A stretch of 64,000 nucleotides of DNA, taken from the NCBI RefSeq assembly GCF_027594505.1, contig NZ_CP115149.1, positions 1,884,518-1,948,517 of the forward strand, written 5' to 3'. The first letter of the stretch is position 1; each line of letters starts with the position of its first letter. The notes below the pieces were generated by a model. The model was not told the origin of the DNA and did not search any database. It saw only the letters and a program-made list of their open reading frames with translations. Source of the DNA: Tepidiforma flava (GTDB lineage: Bacteria; Chloroflexota; Dehalococcoidia; Tepidiformales; Tepidiformaceae). Position numbers and translations under genes: made by a program. Below are positions 21,339-32,584 of the stretch, in pieces.

Positions 21339-21882
21339 GCGGAGCCGGCCCTTCCCGCCGCCGCAATCGAGACGCCCCTCGGCTGGGCCGGTGTCGCCGT
21401 CACCCCCGCCGGCATCCGCCGCAGCCACCCTCTTCCACCGCACCCGCGACGCCTGCCTCGGCGAGCTCCGCCGCCTTCGGCGCCGCCGAAGCTGCGCCGG
21501 CCGACTGCCCGCCCGTGCTCGCCGCCGCGCTCGAGCGCCTCGCCGCCTACGCCGCCGGCGACCCGGCCGCCCTCGCCGCCCTCCCCGTGGACCTCCCGCC
21601 GGACCTTCCTCGGCACGTCCCGCCGCGTCCTCCTCGCCCTCCGCAGCATTCCCGCCGGCGAAGTCCGCAGCTACGCGTGGCTCGCCGAAGCCGCCGGGCT
21701 CGGCCGCGCCAACGCCCGCGCGGCCGGGGCGATCATCGGCGCCAACCCCGTGCCCCTCTGGCTTCCCTGCCACCGCGTCGTCGCCTCGCGACGGCTCCCT
21801 CCACGGTTTCGCCGGCGGCCTCGCCATGAAGCGCCGGCTCCTCGAACTCGAAGGCGCCCTCCCCGCCCCGCAGATCCCCTGA
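21335..21882 (+). CDS. Methylated-DNA-protein cysteine methyltransferase, frame-broken
   Basis: DNA repair protein that moves alkyl groups from O6-alkylguanine to its own cysteine. An Ogt-type N-terminal domain (AIETPLGWAGVAVTPAGIR) precedes the catalytic domain: VLLALRSIPAGEVRSYAWLA (helix-turn-helix region), NPVPLWLPCHRVVA with the PCHRV active-site cysteine, and SLHGFAGGLAMKRRLLELEG. GTG 21335 overlaps the upstream TGA. Breaks near 21358, 21415, 21470, 21607 and 21787. A terminator hairpin follows. Confidence 0.92.
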
Positions 21883-21921
21883 GCGGCGTCGCTTGCCCGG
21901 TCCGCGCCAGGCGCACGAAAA

Positions 21922-21945
21922 GGGGCGCCGGGGCACCGGCGCCCC
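21922..21945 (-). terminator. Intrinsic terminator after the ABC substrate-binding gene
   Basis: Perfect 10-bp stem GGGGCGCCGG / CCGGCGCCCC with a 4-nt loop. On the minus strand it is followed directly by TTTT, so it should end transcripts of the gene stopping at 21987; it may also stop the converging MGMT transcript. Confidence 0.75.
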
Positions 21946-21986
21946 CTTCCCCTGCGTGGTGACGGCTCGCTGGCCGTCGCCATGGC

Positions 21987-23712
21987 TCAGGCGTCCCGCC
22001 AGGCCTTCATCAGGTGCGTGTACGGGAACCACGCCGTCGGGCGGTAGTTCTCGATGTTCGCATCCCAGAAGTACGTCCAGCGTGTCCGTCGAGAAGTAAA
22101 TCTCGTACTGCTCCTCCGCGACGTGCTCCTCGATCTGCCGCACCGTCTGCAGCCGCTCCTCCCAGACGAACTGCCCGCGCTGCTTGTCCATCAGCTCTTC
22201 CAGCTTCGGGTCGTTCACGTACGAGAGGTTGATCCGGCCGCGCTGCGGCTTCATCGTGAACCGTTCCGTCACGAAGTCCAGCCAGTACGCCACCGCCCGC
22301 GGGCTGTGGCCCATCCCCTACGTACTGCCCGCGCTGCTGGTAGGTCGTCGAGATGTACTGCGCGTACGGCTTCGTCACGTCCGTGATGTTGATGCCCAGC
22401 TGCTTCAGCTGCGCCTGCGCCAGCGTCGCCGTGTCCACGTACGCCTGCGTGTAGATCGCCGCGTCCGCGTGCTCCCACGTCGTGTCAATCGTCTTCCCCT
22501 CGCCGATGGCCGCTGCGAGCAGCTTCTTCGCCTCCGCGAGGTTGTACTCCCAGTATTTCGCCTGCGGGAGGTCCTTCACCTGCCGCGCCCACGGGTAGCC
22601 CACGTGGTACAGCTGCTCCGGTACGCCCTCGCCCTTCGAGATCGCGTCCCGGATCGCCTTCCGGTTCAGCGCCATCGAAATGGCCTGCCGCACCCGCTTG
22701 TCGTTGAACGGCGGCTTGTCCGTCCGCAGGTAGATGTACCCGCCGATGCCCTGCGTCTCCTCGAACTTTGCGTCCGGCCGCGCCGCTTTCAGCTGGTCGC
22801 GCTCCGTCGGCAGGAAGAGCCATCGTCAGGTTCACCTGCTTCGACGAGAAGTCCGCCACCCGCTTCGCCTGGTCCGTGACGATGAGCGCCGTCACCTCGT
22901 CGAAGTACGGGTACGGCTTGTCGAAGTAGTCCGGGTTCTTCTTGTAGCTCAGGCTCACGCCCGTCTTGAACTCCGTGTGCAGGAACGGCCCCGAACCGAT
23001 CATCTTCGTGGCCACCTCCTGCGATTCCGCCCACTCCTGCGGGCAGATCCACGCCCCGAGGTTGCCGCCGAGGTAGAACACGAAGTCCGCGTACGGCTGC
23101 TTCGTCGTGATCCGCACCGTCTGGTCGTCCGGCGTCTCCACCTTGTCGATGAACGCCAGCCCCGTCTTGTGCACCGACTTCTCGTAGTTCTTGTACCGGT
23201 CGAAGGCGTACGCGATGTCCTTCGAGGTGACCGCCCGCCCGTTCACCGGCGCCACGTTGTGGAACTTCGCGTTCGGCTTCAGCTTCACGACGAAGGTCAG
23301 CTGGTCCGGCTGCTCCGGCATCGCCTGCGCCAGGTCCGGCTCCATCGAGTTGTCCGCCGGCGCCACGTCCGGCGTGCCCGCCTTGAACCGGAACAGCTTC
23401 GAGTAGCTCAGCCCGTGGTTGTACGCCGCAACGAACGACGTCTGCGTGTAGGGGTCGAGGCTCGGCGGCTGGGAGGAGATCTGGAACGTCAGGCTCCCGC
23501 CCGGCTTCGGCTGCTTCGCCGGCGTGCGGCGTCGCCGCCGCCGTCGGCAGCAGGCCCGGCCCGCTCCCGCCATTGCCGCTGTCGTCATCGTCCCCGCCGC
23601 CGCACCCCACCAGCGCCATCGTCGCGGCCCCCGCCCCGGCCAGTGCCGTCCCGCGCAGCGCGGTCCGGCGGCTCAGCTTTCGCCGAAGCCAGTAGTTGTC
23701 CCGTTTCTCCAT
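21987..23712 (-). CDS. ABC transporter substrate-binding lipoprotein, family 5, frame-broken
   Basis: Peptide/solute-binding protein of the DppA/OppA family, about 575 residues. The N-terminus has a twin-arginine-like motif (KLSRRTALRG), a hydrophobic stretch and lipobox LVGC followed by a Gly/Asp linker, implying a Tat-exported lipoprotein. Mature sequence: PSLDPYTQTSFVAAYNHGLS, DIAYAFDRYKNY, GSGPFLHTEFKTGVSL, and VRQAISMALNRKAIRD (family hallmark). It ends NYRPTAWFPYTHLMKAW. Start ATG 23712. Breaks near 23540, 22815, 22310, 22075 and 22050. It heads toward its terminator after two permease genes in the same operon. Confidence 0.9.
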
Positions 23713-23768
23713 GGTTCTGTCCTTTCCCCTGGTTTGGAAGCAGCGGGCGCTGCGATTCCCCATTTCTA

Positions 23769-24719
23769 TTACGACGATTGACGCAATCTTGGATCGAGCA
23801 CGTCCCTGGCAGCGCGTCTCCGAACAGGTTGAACGCCAGCACCGCGATGCTGATCGCCGCCCCCGGCACCACCGCCGTCCACCACGCCTCCAGCCACACC
23901 TGCCGCATCTCCTGCAGCATCCCGCCCCAGCTCGGGTGCGCCGCGTCCGCGATGCCCAGCGCGAGGAAGCTCAGCGCCGCCTCCGCGAGGATGGCGTTCC
24001 CCACCTGGATGCTCGCGATGACGATGATCGGCGCCGCGACGTTCGGGAGCACGTGCCGCCACATGATCCGCACGGGGCCGTTCCCCAGCTCGACTCCGCC
24101 GCCTCCACGTACTGCAGGTTCCGGATGCTCAGCACCGCCCCCCCGAGCACGATCCGCGCCGTCGTCGGGGTGATGATGATCCCGATGGCGAGGCTCACCA
24201 TCAGGAGCACGAGCCGCAGGCTGTAGCCTCGCTCCGGGTTGAAAATCGACAGGAAGAAGATCGCCAGCACCAGCGGCGGGAACCCCAGCACCACCTCGAT
24301 CGCCCGGCTCACCAGCATGTCCACCCACCCCCGGAAGAACCCCATGGCCACCATCCCCAGCAGCGTCCACCAGCAGCGTCCCGATCGCCACCGCCGCGAA
24401 CCCGATGCCCAGCGAAATCCGGCTCCCGATGATCACCCGGCTGAAGATGTCCCGGAACAGGTTGTCGGTCCCGAACGGGTGGCTCAGGCTCGGCGGCTGC
24501 AGCCGCGGGTTCTTCACCGGGTCGACCGCATCCGCCGCCTGCGGCGCCAGCACATCCGCTGCCCAGGGCAATCACGAGAATGAGCAGGATGCACACCACC
24601 CCCGCCGCCGCCCCCAGCGGCTTCTGCCGCGCAATCCGCCACAGCCGGGCCAGCCGCCCCGGCCGCCGCGGAAGCGCGCCCGTGATCGCCGGCGCCGCCG
24701 AAACCGCTTCCGCGCTCAT
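23769..24719 (-). CDS. ABC transporter permease, DppC/OppC type, frame-broken
   Basis: Inner-membrane permease of a peptide-type ABC importer. A cytoplasmic N-terminus is followed by the first helix (GAAAGVVCILLILVIAL), the conserved HPFGTDNLFRDIFSRVIIGS loop, helices such as SRAIEVVLGFPPLVLAIFFL, and the EAA-loop region RIMWRHVLPNVAAPIIVIAS. It ends ALRDVLDPRLRQSS, typical of DppC. Start ATG 24719 overlaps the end of the upstream permease. Breaks near 24560, 24370, 24095 and 23812. No ATPase subunits are nearby, so they must be encoded elsewhere. Confidence 0.9.
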
Positions 24720-25683
24720 CACGACGTACCTGATCCGCGGGTCGAACCACGCGTAGCTCAGGTCGACCAGCAGGTTGATCGTCACCAGCACAGCCGCGAA
24801 GAACAGGACCAGCCCCTGCACCTGCGGGTAGTCCTTGATCGTCACCGACGTGAAGGTCAGCAGCCCCAGCCCCGGCAGGCTGTAGATGTTTTCCAGCACC
24901 ACCGTCCCGCCCAGTAGCACCCCGAACTGCAGCCCGAACAGCGTGACCACCGGGATCATCGCGTTCTGCAGCGCGTGCCGGAACACGACCATCCGCTCCC
25001 GCAGCCCCTTCGCCCGCGCCGTCCGGATGTAGTCCTGCCGGAACACCTCCAGCATCGAGCTCCGCGTCACCCGCGCCAGGCTCGCGCTCAGCGCCAGCCC
25101 GAGCGAAATCGCCGGCAGGTACAGCTGCTCGAGGTTCTTCAGCGGGTCCTCCCAGATGTCGACGTACCCGACCGGCGGCGCGTACCCCCACCACTTCGCC
25201 GGGAAGACGATCAGCATCGTCCCCAGCCAGAAACCCGGGATGCTCAGCGCCAGCCCGATCGACAGCACGCGCAGCACGTAATCGAGCGCCGAATCCTGCC
25301 GCACCGCGCTGATTACCCCGATCGGGATCGCCACGATGAGCGCGAACACCGTGCTCAGGATGGTCAGCTCCAGCGTCAGCGGAATCCGCGTCCGGATGCT
25401 CCGTCCACACGATCCCGCTTGCTGATGATCGTGGTGCCCCAGTCCCCCGTGAGCACGCCGCCCATGTACACGAGGTACTGGGTCACGAGCGGCTTATCGA
25501 GCCCCAGGTCCTCCCGGATCGCCTGGCACTGCGCCTCGTCCACGTCCGGATCTCCGTGTTCAGCACGATCTTGCACACGTCCCCCGGGATCATCCGCACC
25601 GCCGTGAAGACCACGATGCTGATGACGAACAGGACGACGAGCGGCTTATCGAGCAGCACGCGCTTCGCGAGGTACTGACCCAT
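24718..25683 (-). CDS. ABC transporter permease, DppB/OppB type, frame-broken
   Basis: First gene of the transporter operon. The N-terminal helix (LDKPLVVLFVISIVVFTAVR) and PGD loop are standard for DppB, as are CQAIREDLGLDKPLVTQYL, GDWGTTIISKRDP, and the EAA loop DYIRTARAKGLRERMVVFRH. VLLGGTVVLENIYSLPGLGL and WFDPRIRYV close the protein. Start ATG 25683. Breaks near 25553 and 25400, and one near 24720 where the frame runs into the next gene instead of a stop. A promoter and an inverted repeat lie upstream. Confidence 0.9.
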
Positions 25684-25744
25684 GCCCCTCTGCCTCGTCT
25701 CGCCCGGTAGGAGCCGGCCCACCGGCTGGCCCGGGGATTGCGGC

Positions 25745-25791
25745 ATTCTGGAAATCCCCGGATCAATCGTCAAGGTCTATCGAACCGATAG
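25745..25791 (-). promoter_or_regulatory. Promoter and upstream inverted repeat of the dppBC-like operon
   Basis: On the minus strand, TTGACG (25773-25768), a 17-bp spacer and CAGAAT (25750-25745) form a sigma70-like promoter about 60 bp before dppB. Just upstream of the -35 is the perfect repeat CTATCG-AAC-CGATAG (25777-25791), the position expected for an activator site. Confidence 0.55.
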
Positions 25792-25843
25792 TTTCGGCAA
25801 GTCTAACCGCCGAACGCCGCTCACTTCACCTGACGTGTGCCGC

Positions 25844-27111
25844 TCACCGCAGCCGCGTCACCGGCCGCAGGAACGCCATCGACAGCAGACCGATCACGAT
25901 GCACACCGCCACGCTCGAAACCACCGTCGCCCGCGGCCCCCACGCGCTCGCCTGGATGCCAGCCTGCAGATACCCCGCCGGCACGCTCGCCGTAAACGCC
26001 AGCCCGTACATGCTCATCACCCGGCCCATCATCGCCCGGTCCGCCTGCTCCTGGAGCAGCGCCACCGCGAAATTGATGAAGACGGCCGGCCCCGTGATGC
26101 CAGCCGCGAACAGGCACGCCATCGCGACGCCCAGGTTCGGCGCCAGCCCGTAAGCCAGCGTGAACGCCGGCCCGTCAACACCAGCGAGCTCGCCAGCAGC
26201 AGTCCGCGCCGCCGCGACCCGCACCGCGCTCAGCAGCAGCGACCCGGCAACGATCCCCGCCCCGAACGCTCCCCACAGCAGCCCCACCCACCGGTCCGCC
26301 GCCCGGAACTCGTCTTCCACCATCAGGACAATCGTCACCGCGAACGGCCCCATGATGAGCACGCCCGGCACTGTCCCCAGCGCCAGGATCCCCAGCAGGG
26401 TCGGCTCCCGCCGCACGTACCGCAGCCCCTCGGCGAGGTCCGACGCGCACGCTCCGGCCCGTCGGCACCGGCCGGTCCGTCGCAATCCGCCAGAACAACA
26501 GCGCAGCCAGCGCCAGCAGCACCACTTCCGCGCCGAATGCCGCGGTGAGCCCGAGGAAATCCGCCGCCAGCCCGCCGAAGGTCGGCCCGCCGAACTGCAG
26601 CGTCGCCATGAACGCCAGCGTCCCGAAAATCGCTCCGTTCTGGATCTGCGGCTGCGCCAGGATCTGCGGTTCATCATCGCCTGCCGCGCCGGGTTCGTGA
26701 ACGCCCCTGCCGACCCGACGACGGCCGCAAGCAGGAACACCGGCCACACCGCGCGCACCTCCAGCGTCCCGCCAGCGCCACGTAGACCAGCGACACGGCC
26801 GCCGCCACGATCTGGTACGTCCGCACCAGCACCCGCCGCCGCTCCACCCGGTCCGCCACCACCCCGCCCAGCAGCGCCAGCGCCGCCCCCGGCAGTGTCT
26901 GGCAGATGAGCGCCGCCGCAATCGCCGCCGCCCGCTGGTCCTCCGCCACCCGGTCCCGGATGAACAGCGGGACCGTCACGGCCTGGATGCCGACGCCCAT
27001 CCCTGCCGCGACCGATGCGAACCACCACGCCCGGTACTTCGCCACCGTGAACGGGTTCCGCGAAATCCCCGCCGCCGTGACTTCCCCTGCTGCGGCTGCT
27101 TCCCGGGCCAT
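25844..27111 (-). CDS. Major facilitator superfamily transporter, frame-broken
   Basis: About 420 residues with the many hydrophobic helices of an MFS exporter. Visible: FTVAKYRAWWFASVAAGMGV, the loop GGVVADRVERRRVLVRTYQI (motif A, GxxxDRxxRR), VFLLAAVVGSAGAFTNPARQ, GVLIMGPFAVTIVLMVEDEF and RAMMGRVMSMYGLAFTASVP. The pattern fits the enterobactin-exporter/macrolide-efflux-like MFS group, but the substrate is not readable. Start ATG 27111. Breaks near 26770, 26680, 26455 and 26175. Confidence 0.85.
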
Positions 27112-27125
27112 CGGCCCGCCAGTCT

Positions 27126-27135
27126 ACGTTAACGT
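27126..27135. promoter_or_regulatory. Palindrome ACGTTAACGT before the MFS gene
   Basis: A perfect 10-bp palindrome 14 bp upstream of the MFS start and downstream of glgB. Its ACGT half-sites resemble those near the merR gene at 5.4 kb, so it could be a second target of that regulator. Confidence 0.35.
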
Positions 27136-27177
27136 CCTGGATGAAGACGCTCGGCCGCGCCGCCACCGGTCCGAAGC

Positions 27178-29107
27178 TCACGCGTCGTGGGCGAACACCA
27201 CCGCCCCCAGCGGCGGCAGCACGATGCGCAGCGAATACGGCCGCCCGTGCGCCGGCTTCCCGCGTCCGCCTCCACCCCGCCGAGGTTCCCCATACCGCTC
27301 CCCCAGTACTCCTTGGCGTCGGTGTTCAGCACACTCGCGCCATGTGCCCCCGTGCGGCACGCCGATGACGTGGCTCACCCGCGGCACCGGCGTAAAGTTC
27401 AGCGCCACCGCCACCTCCCGCCGACCGTCCGGCGACCGTCCGCAGGAAGCTCAGCGTGCTCTGCTCCGCGTCGTTGCAGTCGATCCACTCGAACCCCGCC
27501 GGGTCGTGGTCCGTCGCTGTGCAGCGCCGGCAGCTCGCGGTAAAGCCGGTTCAGGTCCCCCACCAGCCGCGCCAGCCCGGCGTGCCGCTCGTACCCCGCG
27601 AGGTGCCACTCCAGCTCCTGCTCGTGGTTCCACTCCGACCACTGCCCGAACTCCTGCCCCATGAAGAGCAGCTTCTTCCCCGGCAGCGTGCCACTGGTAG
27701 GCGAACAGCAGCCGCAGGTTCGCGACACTTCTGCCAGTCGCTCGCCCGGCATCTTCCCCAGCAGCGACCCCTTCCCGTGCACCACCTCATCGTGCGAAAG
27801 CGCCAGCACGAAGTTCTCCGTGAACCCGTACAGCGCCCGGAACGTCAGCAGGTTGTGGTGCCACTTCCGGTGCACCGGGTCGTGCCCGAAGTACAGCAGC
27901 GTGTCGTGCATCCACCCCATGTCCCACTTGAACCCGAACCCCAGTCCCCCCATCGACGTCGGCCGCGACACCATCGGCCACGCCGTCGATTCCTCCGCCA
28001 CCGTCTGCGTCCCCGGCGCCAGCAGGTAGACCGTCTCGTTCAGCCGCCGCAGGAACCAGATCGCGTCGAGGTCCTCCCGCCCGCCGAAGACGTTCGGCTC
28101 CCACTCGCCGTCGGCTTCCGCGAATAGTCGAGGTACAGCATCGAAGCCACCGCATCCACCCGCAGCCCGTCCGCGTGGTACACCGTCTCAGCCAGAACAT
28201 CGCGCTGCTCAGCAGGAACGAGCGCACCTCGTGCCGCCCGTAGTTGAACACCAGGCTGCCCCAGTCCGGGTGGTAGCCCCGCCGCGGGTCCGCGTGCTCG
28301 AAGAGGTGTGTCCCGTCGAACCGCGCCAGCGCAAACGCGTCATCCGGGAAGTGCGACGGCACCCAGTCGAGCGATGACCCCGATGCCAGCCTGGTGCAGC
28401 GTATCCACCAGGAACATGAATTCCTGCGGCGAACCCCACCGGCTGCTCGGCGCGAAGTACCCCGTCGACCTGGTATCCCCACGACCCGTCAGAAGGGGTG
28501 CTCCATCACCGGCATCAGCTCGACATGCGTGAACCCGTGGGCAACCGCGTATCCTCCGCCAGCTGCGGCGCCAGCTCCCGGTACGTCAGCATCTCCCCGC
28601 CCGGGCCCCGCCGCCACGACCCGAGGTGCACTTCGTAGATCGCCAGCTCGGCCGGTCGTGCCGGTTCACCTCGCCCCGCCGCCGCATCCAGTCGCCGTCG
28701 CCCCAGGTGTAGTTCCAGCTCTGCCACCACCGAGGCCGTCGCCGGCGGCACCTCCGCCTGGAATGCGAACGGGTCCGCCTTCCACAGCTCCTCGCCCGGT
28801 CGTCCCGGTTCTTCAGCCAGAACTTGTACCGGTCGCCCGGCTTCGCCCCAGGCGCGAACCCCTCCCAGACCCCGGAGGGGCCGAGACAGCGCAGCGGGTT
28901 GGCCGCCGGCTGCCAGCCGTTGAAGTCGCCGGCGACCGCCACTTCCCGCGCGTTCGGCGCCCAGACCGCGAACCGGACGCCTTCGACCCCGCCCCAGGTG
29001 CGCACGGGTGCGCCCCCATCAGCCGGTACAGGCCGCGCGTGGTTCCCCTCGTTGAACAGGTACAGGTCCTGCTCCCCGAATGCCGTTTCACCCTCGCTCC
29101 TGCTCAC
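27178..29107 (-). CDS. glgB: 1,4-alpha-glucan branching enzyme, frame-broken
   Basis: Makes alpha-1,6 branches in glycogen. The N-terminal CBM48 domain contains [20 protein letters not shown]; the GH13 barrel contains [68 protein letters not shown] (nucleophile Asp), [10 protein letters not shown] (acid/base Glu) and [16 protein letters not shown] (third Asp). Start GTG 29107 overlaps the treS stop by four bases, so translation is coupled. End VVFAHDA at 27178. At least eight breaks, mostly in 28,050-28,800 and 27,250-27,750. Confidence 0.93.
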
Positions 29108-32100
29108 AGTCCCTCCTGCGCCGCCGCGAGCAGCAGGCCCCGCAGCGGGATCTCCGCCCAGTCCGGGCGGTGGTCCAGCTCATACCCCAGCTCGTAGAAA
29201 CGCCTTGTCGAGCACGAACGTATCCAGCAGGAACCGGTGCTCCTGCGTCGCTGCCGCCCGGCAGTCCGCTCGCCCGCGCCACGGCGAAGTACCCGTCGAG
29301 GTACGCCCGGCGGTCGTCCAGAGGTACCAGCCCAGCGCCCACCGTTCGAGGTCTGTCCCGGTCCCCGCGGCGTGCCCCTCGACCACCTGCCGCAGCCCCG
29401 CCCGGCTGTCCGCATAGTGGAACGACCGCGACCATCCCGGCCACGTACGCGCAGCGGCGAGCGCCGCAGCCGCCGCTCGCCCAGCGACCGCGCCGGCTCG
29501 CCTTCGAAGTCGATGAACACCGGCTCCCGCCCGTTCACCAGCACCTGCCCGAGATGCAGGTCGCCGTGGCACCGGATGCGCAGGCTCTCGCAGCTTCCGC
29601 CGGGCCACCTGCTGCAGCCGCTCCAGCAGCGCCGGCTCCTTCTCCAGCACCAGCCCCGCCAGCGCCACCGCCTCCGCGCTCAGCGACGGCAGGCACCGCC
29701 GCAGCGCCCGCAGCGAGCGTCGCGCCTGCACCCGGAACCCCTGCGCCAGCGCCCGCTGGTAGAACGGCGTGTACCGCTCCGGCGCGAAATCCGGGTGCGC
29801 GATGCCCGCGAGCGCCGCGTGCAGCTCCGCCGTCCGCCGCCCCAGCGTCTGCCGCGAACGTCGAGCCATCCCCCCGCGAACCCCGCCAGCCCCTCCGGCG
29901 CCGGCCCGACCCCCAGCGGATGGTCCGCCTCGCTCACCTTCGGCGCTTCCAGTCGCGCCGCCGCGACCTCCTCCAGCATCCGCTCCAGCTGCTCCGTCGC
30001 GAACTCGAGTCCACGCATCGTACTGGTGCGGCACGGCCGCCTCGATCACCCCGGCGACCGCCGGCCGCATCCCCTCCCGCACGTACTCCACGTACCCGGC
30101 CAGCCGCGGCATCCCATGCCCGCGGCCGGCGTCTTCGCCAGCAGTTCGCCCACGCTCCACCTGCGGATGCACCCCCGGCTCCAGCCGCCGGATCGCTTTG
30201 AAGACGTACTGCCCCGGGTAATGCACTCGACGTGTTCGGCTTTGCTCCGCCCGGCTCAGGATGGGCGCAGCTTCGAGCCCGTTGAACCGCACGCCCGGCT
30301 CCGGCACGAACACCAGCCCGCCGCGCTCGCCCGCGAGCCGCGTCCGCGCCCGGGTAAACAGCCCCGGCAGCGCGCTGCACACCTCCGGCTCAGCGCCAGC
30401 CCGTCCACCAGCAGCCACCGCTCCCCGGCAGCGTTGCGCACTTCCGCCGCCACCGCCCACCCGGCCGCCGCCTCCACGTCCGCGCCCTGCGCCCCTCCGG
30501 CACCACCGAGAGGAGCAGCCCGAACTGGTCCGGCTCCCCCTGCTCGTACTCCACCAGCACCACCGCGAACACCGTCGGCGGCAGCCCCCGCGCCCGCAGC
30601 GGCACCCGGTCCGCGACCCGCACCCGCCGGCGGCCGCCGCGTCAGCCCGCCGAACCAGTCCGCCGCGCCGGCACGTACTCCGCCAGCAGCACCGCGTCGA
30701 GGTCGGCGGCGCCAGCCCGTCGAAGACCTCCTCCGGACTCGCATCGACCCGTGATCTCCGGCAAGATGGGCTCCGCCCGCCGAACCACGTCCGCGCCCGG
30801 CGCCGCCAGTTCGAACCAGTAGAACGAGTGCGGCCCGCAGCGAGAGGAAGTACGGCTCCGCACTCGCCACCCGCGGGAACCGCCCGTGCCCGAACAGCTC
30901 CACCGGCTCCGCGCCCGGCGTACGCCCCCAGCGCGAGGTGCGCCGCCTGCGCGAACCGCGACAGGTTCGCCACCACCAGCAGCCGCTCGCCCCGCGTACT
31001 CCCGCACGAACGCCAGCACCCGGTGGTTGTCGCACTCCACGAACTGCAGGCTCCCCCGCGCGAAGGCCGGATGCCGCCGCCGCAGCCCGATGAGCCGCCG
31101 CATCCACCACAGCAGCGACGACGGGTTCGCCTGCTGCGCATCCACGTTCACCGACTCGTAGTGGTACTCCGGGTCGATGATCACCGGCAGGTACAGTTTC
31201 TGCGGGTTCGCCCGCGAAAACCCCGCGTTCCGGTCCGCGCTCCACTGCATCGGCGTCCGCACGCTGTCCCGGTCGCCGAGGTAGATGTTGTCCCCCATCC
31301 CGATCTCGTCGCCGTAGTAGATCACCGGCGTCCCGTTCAGCGAGAACAGCAGCGCATTGAGGAGCTCGATGAGCCGCCGGTTGTTCGCGAGGAGCGGCGC
31401 CAGCCGCCGCCGGATGCCGAGCTCGTTCACCCGCGCCCGGTCCTCCGCCGCGTACACCCGGTACATGTAGTCCCGCTCCTCGTCCGTCACCATCTCCAGC
31501 GTCAGCTCGTCGTGGTTCCGCAGGAACAGCGCCCACTGGCACGTCTCCGGGATCGGCGGCGTCTGCTCCAGGATCTCCGTCGTTGGGAACCGGTCCTCCA
31601 TCCGCACCGACATGAAGAGCCGCGGCATCAGCGGGAAGTGGAACGCCATGTGGCACTCGTCCCCGGGATCGCCGAAGTACGCCACCGCATCCTCCGGCCA
31701 CTGGTTCGCCTCCGCCAGCAGCATGCGCCCCGGGAACTTCGCGTCGACGTGCGCCCGCAGCTCCTTCAGGAAGGCGTGCGTCCGCGGCAGGTTCTCACAG
31801 GTCGTTCCCTCCGCCTCGAACAGGTACGGCACCGCGTCCAGCCGGAACCCGTCCACGCCCATCTCCAGCCAGAAATCCGCCACCTCCATGATCTCCCGCC
31901 GGACCCGCGGGTTCTCGAAGTTCAAATCCGGCTGGTGCGAATAAATAGCGGTGCCAGTAGTACTGGCCCGCTACCGGGTCCCACGTCCAGTTCGACCGCT
32001 CGAAATCCTTGAAGATGATCCGGGCGTCACCGTACTCCGTCGCGGTGTCGCTCCAGACATAATAATTCCGGTACGCGCTCCCCTTCGGCGCCCGCCGCGT

Positions 32101-32490
32101 CCCGCTGGAACCACGGGTGCTGGTCGCTCGTGTGGTTGATCACGGCAGCTCCGTGATCACCCGCAGCCCCCGCGCGTGCGCCTCCCGCAGGAACGTCTTG
32201 AACTCCGCCAGCGTCCCGTAGGCCGGGTGAATCTTCCGGTAATCGGCGATGTCGTACCCGTCGTCCCGCAGCGGCGATTCGTAGAACGGCAGCAGCCACA
32301 CCGCCGTCACGCCCAGCTCCTGCAGGTAGTCCAGCTTCGCCGTCAGGCCGGCGAAATCCCCGATGCCGTCGCCGTTCCCGTCGTGGAACGCCCGCACATG
32401 CAGCTCGTAGATGACCGCGTCCTTGTACCAGAGCGGGTCGCCCGTGAGCACCGCGGAACGTTCCGCGCGCGAAGCCGTAGCCCGGGTCAT
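29104..32490 (-). CDS. treS: Trehalose synthase-maltokinase fusion, frame-broken
   Basis: About 1,130 residues. The GH13 domain interconverts maltose and trehalose: [51 protein letters not shown] (Asp nucleophile), [18 protein letters not shown] (Glu) and [18 protein letters not shown] (Asp). The C-terminal half is a maltokinase giving maltose 1-phosphate: [46 protein letters not shown] and [17 protein letters not shown] (kinase catalytic and metal loops). TreS-Mak feeds the GlgE route in families where GlgE exists; glgE is not seen here. Start ATG 32490 with AGGAGG. Roughly fifteen breaks, densest between 29.2 and 31.0 kb. Confidence 0.93.
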
Positions 32491-32584
32491 CGCACCTCCT
32501 GCGCCGGTCACGGAACGCGCGGCCGGCCCTTCCAGTTTCCCCGACGCCCGCGCCCCGGACCAACTCCGCCGGTAAACTGCCCAA

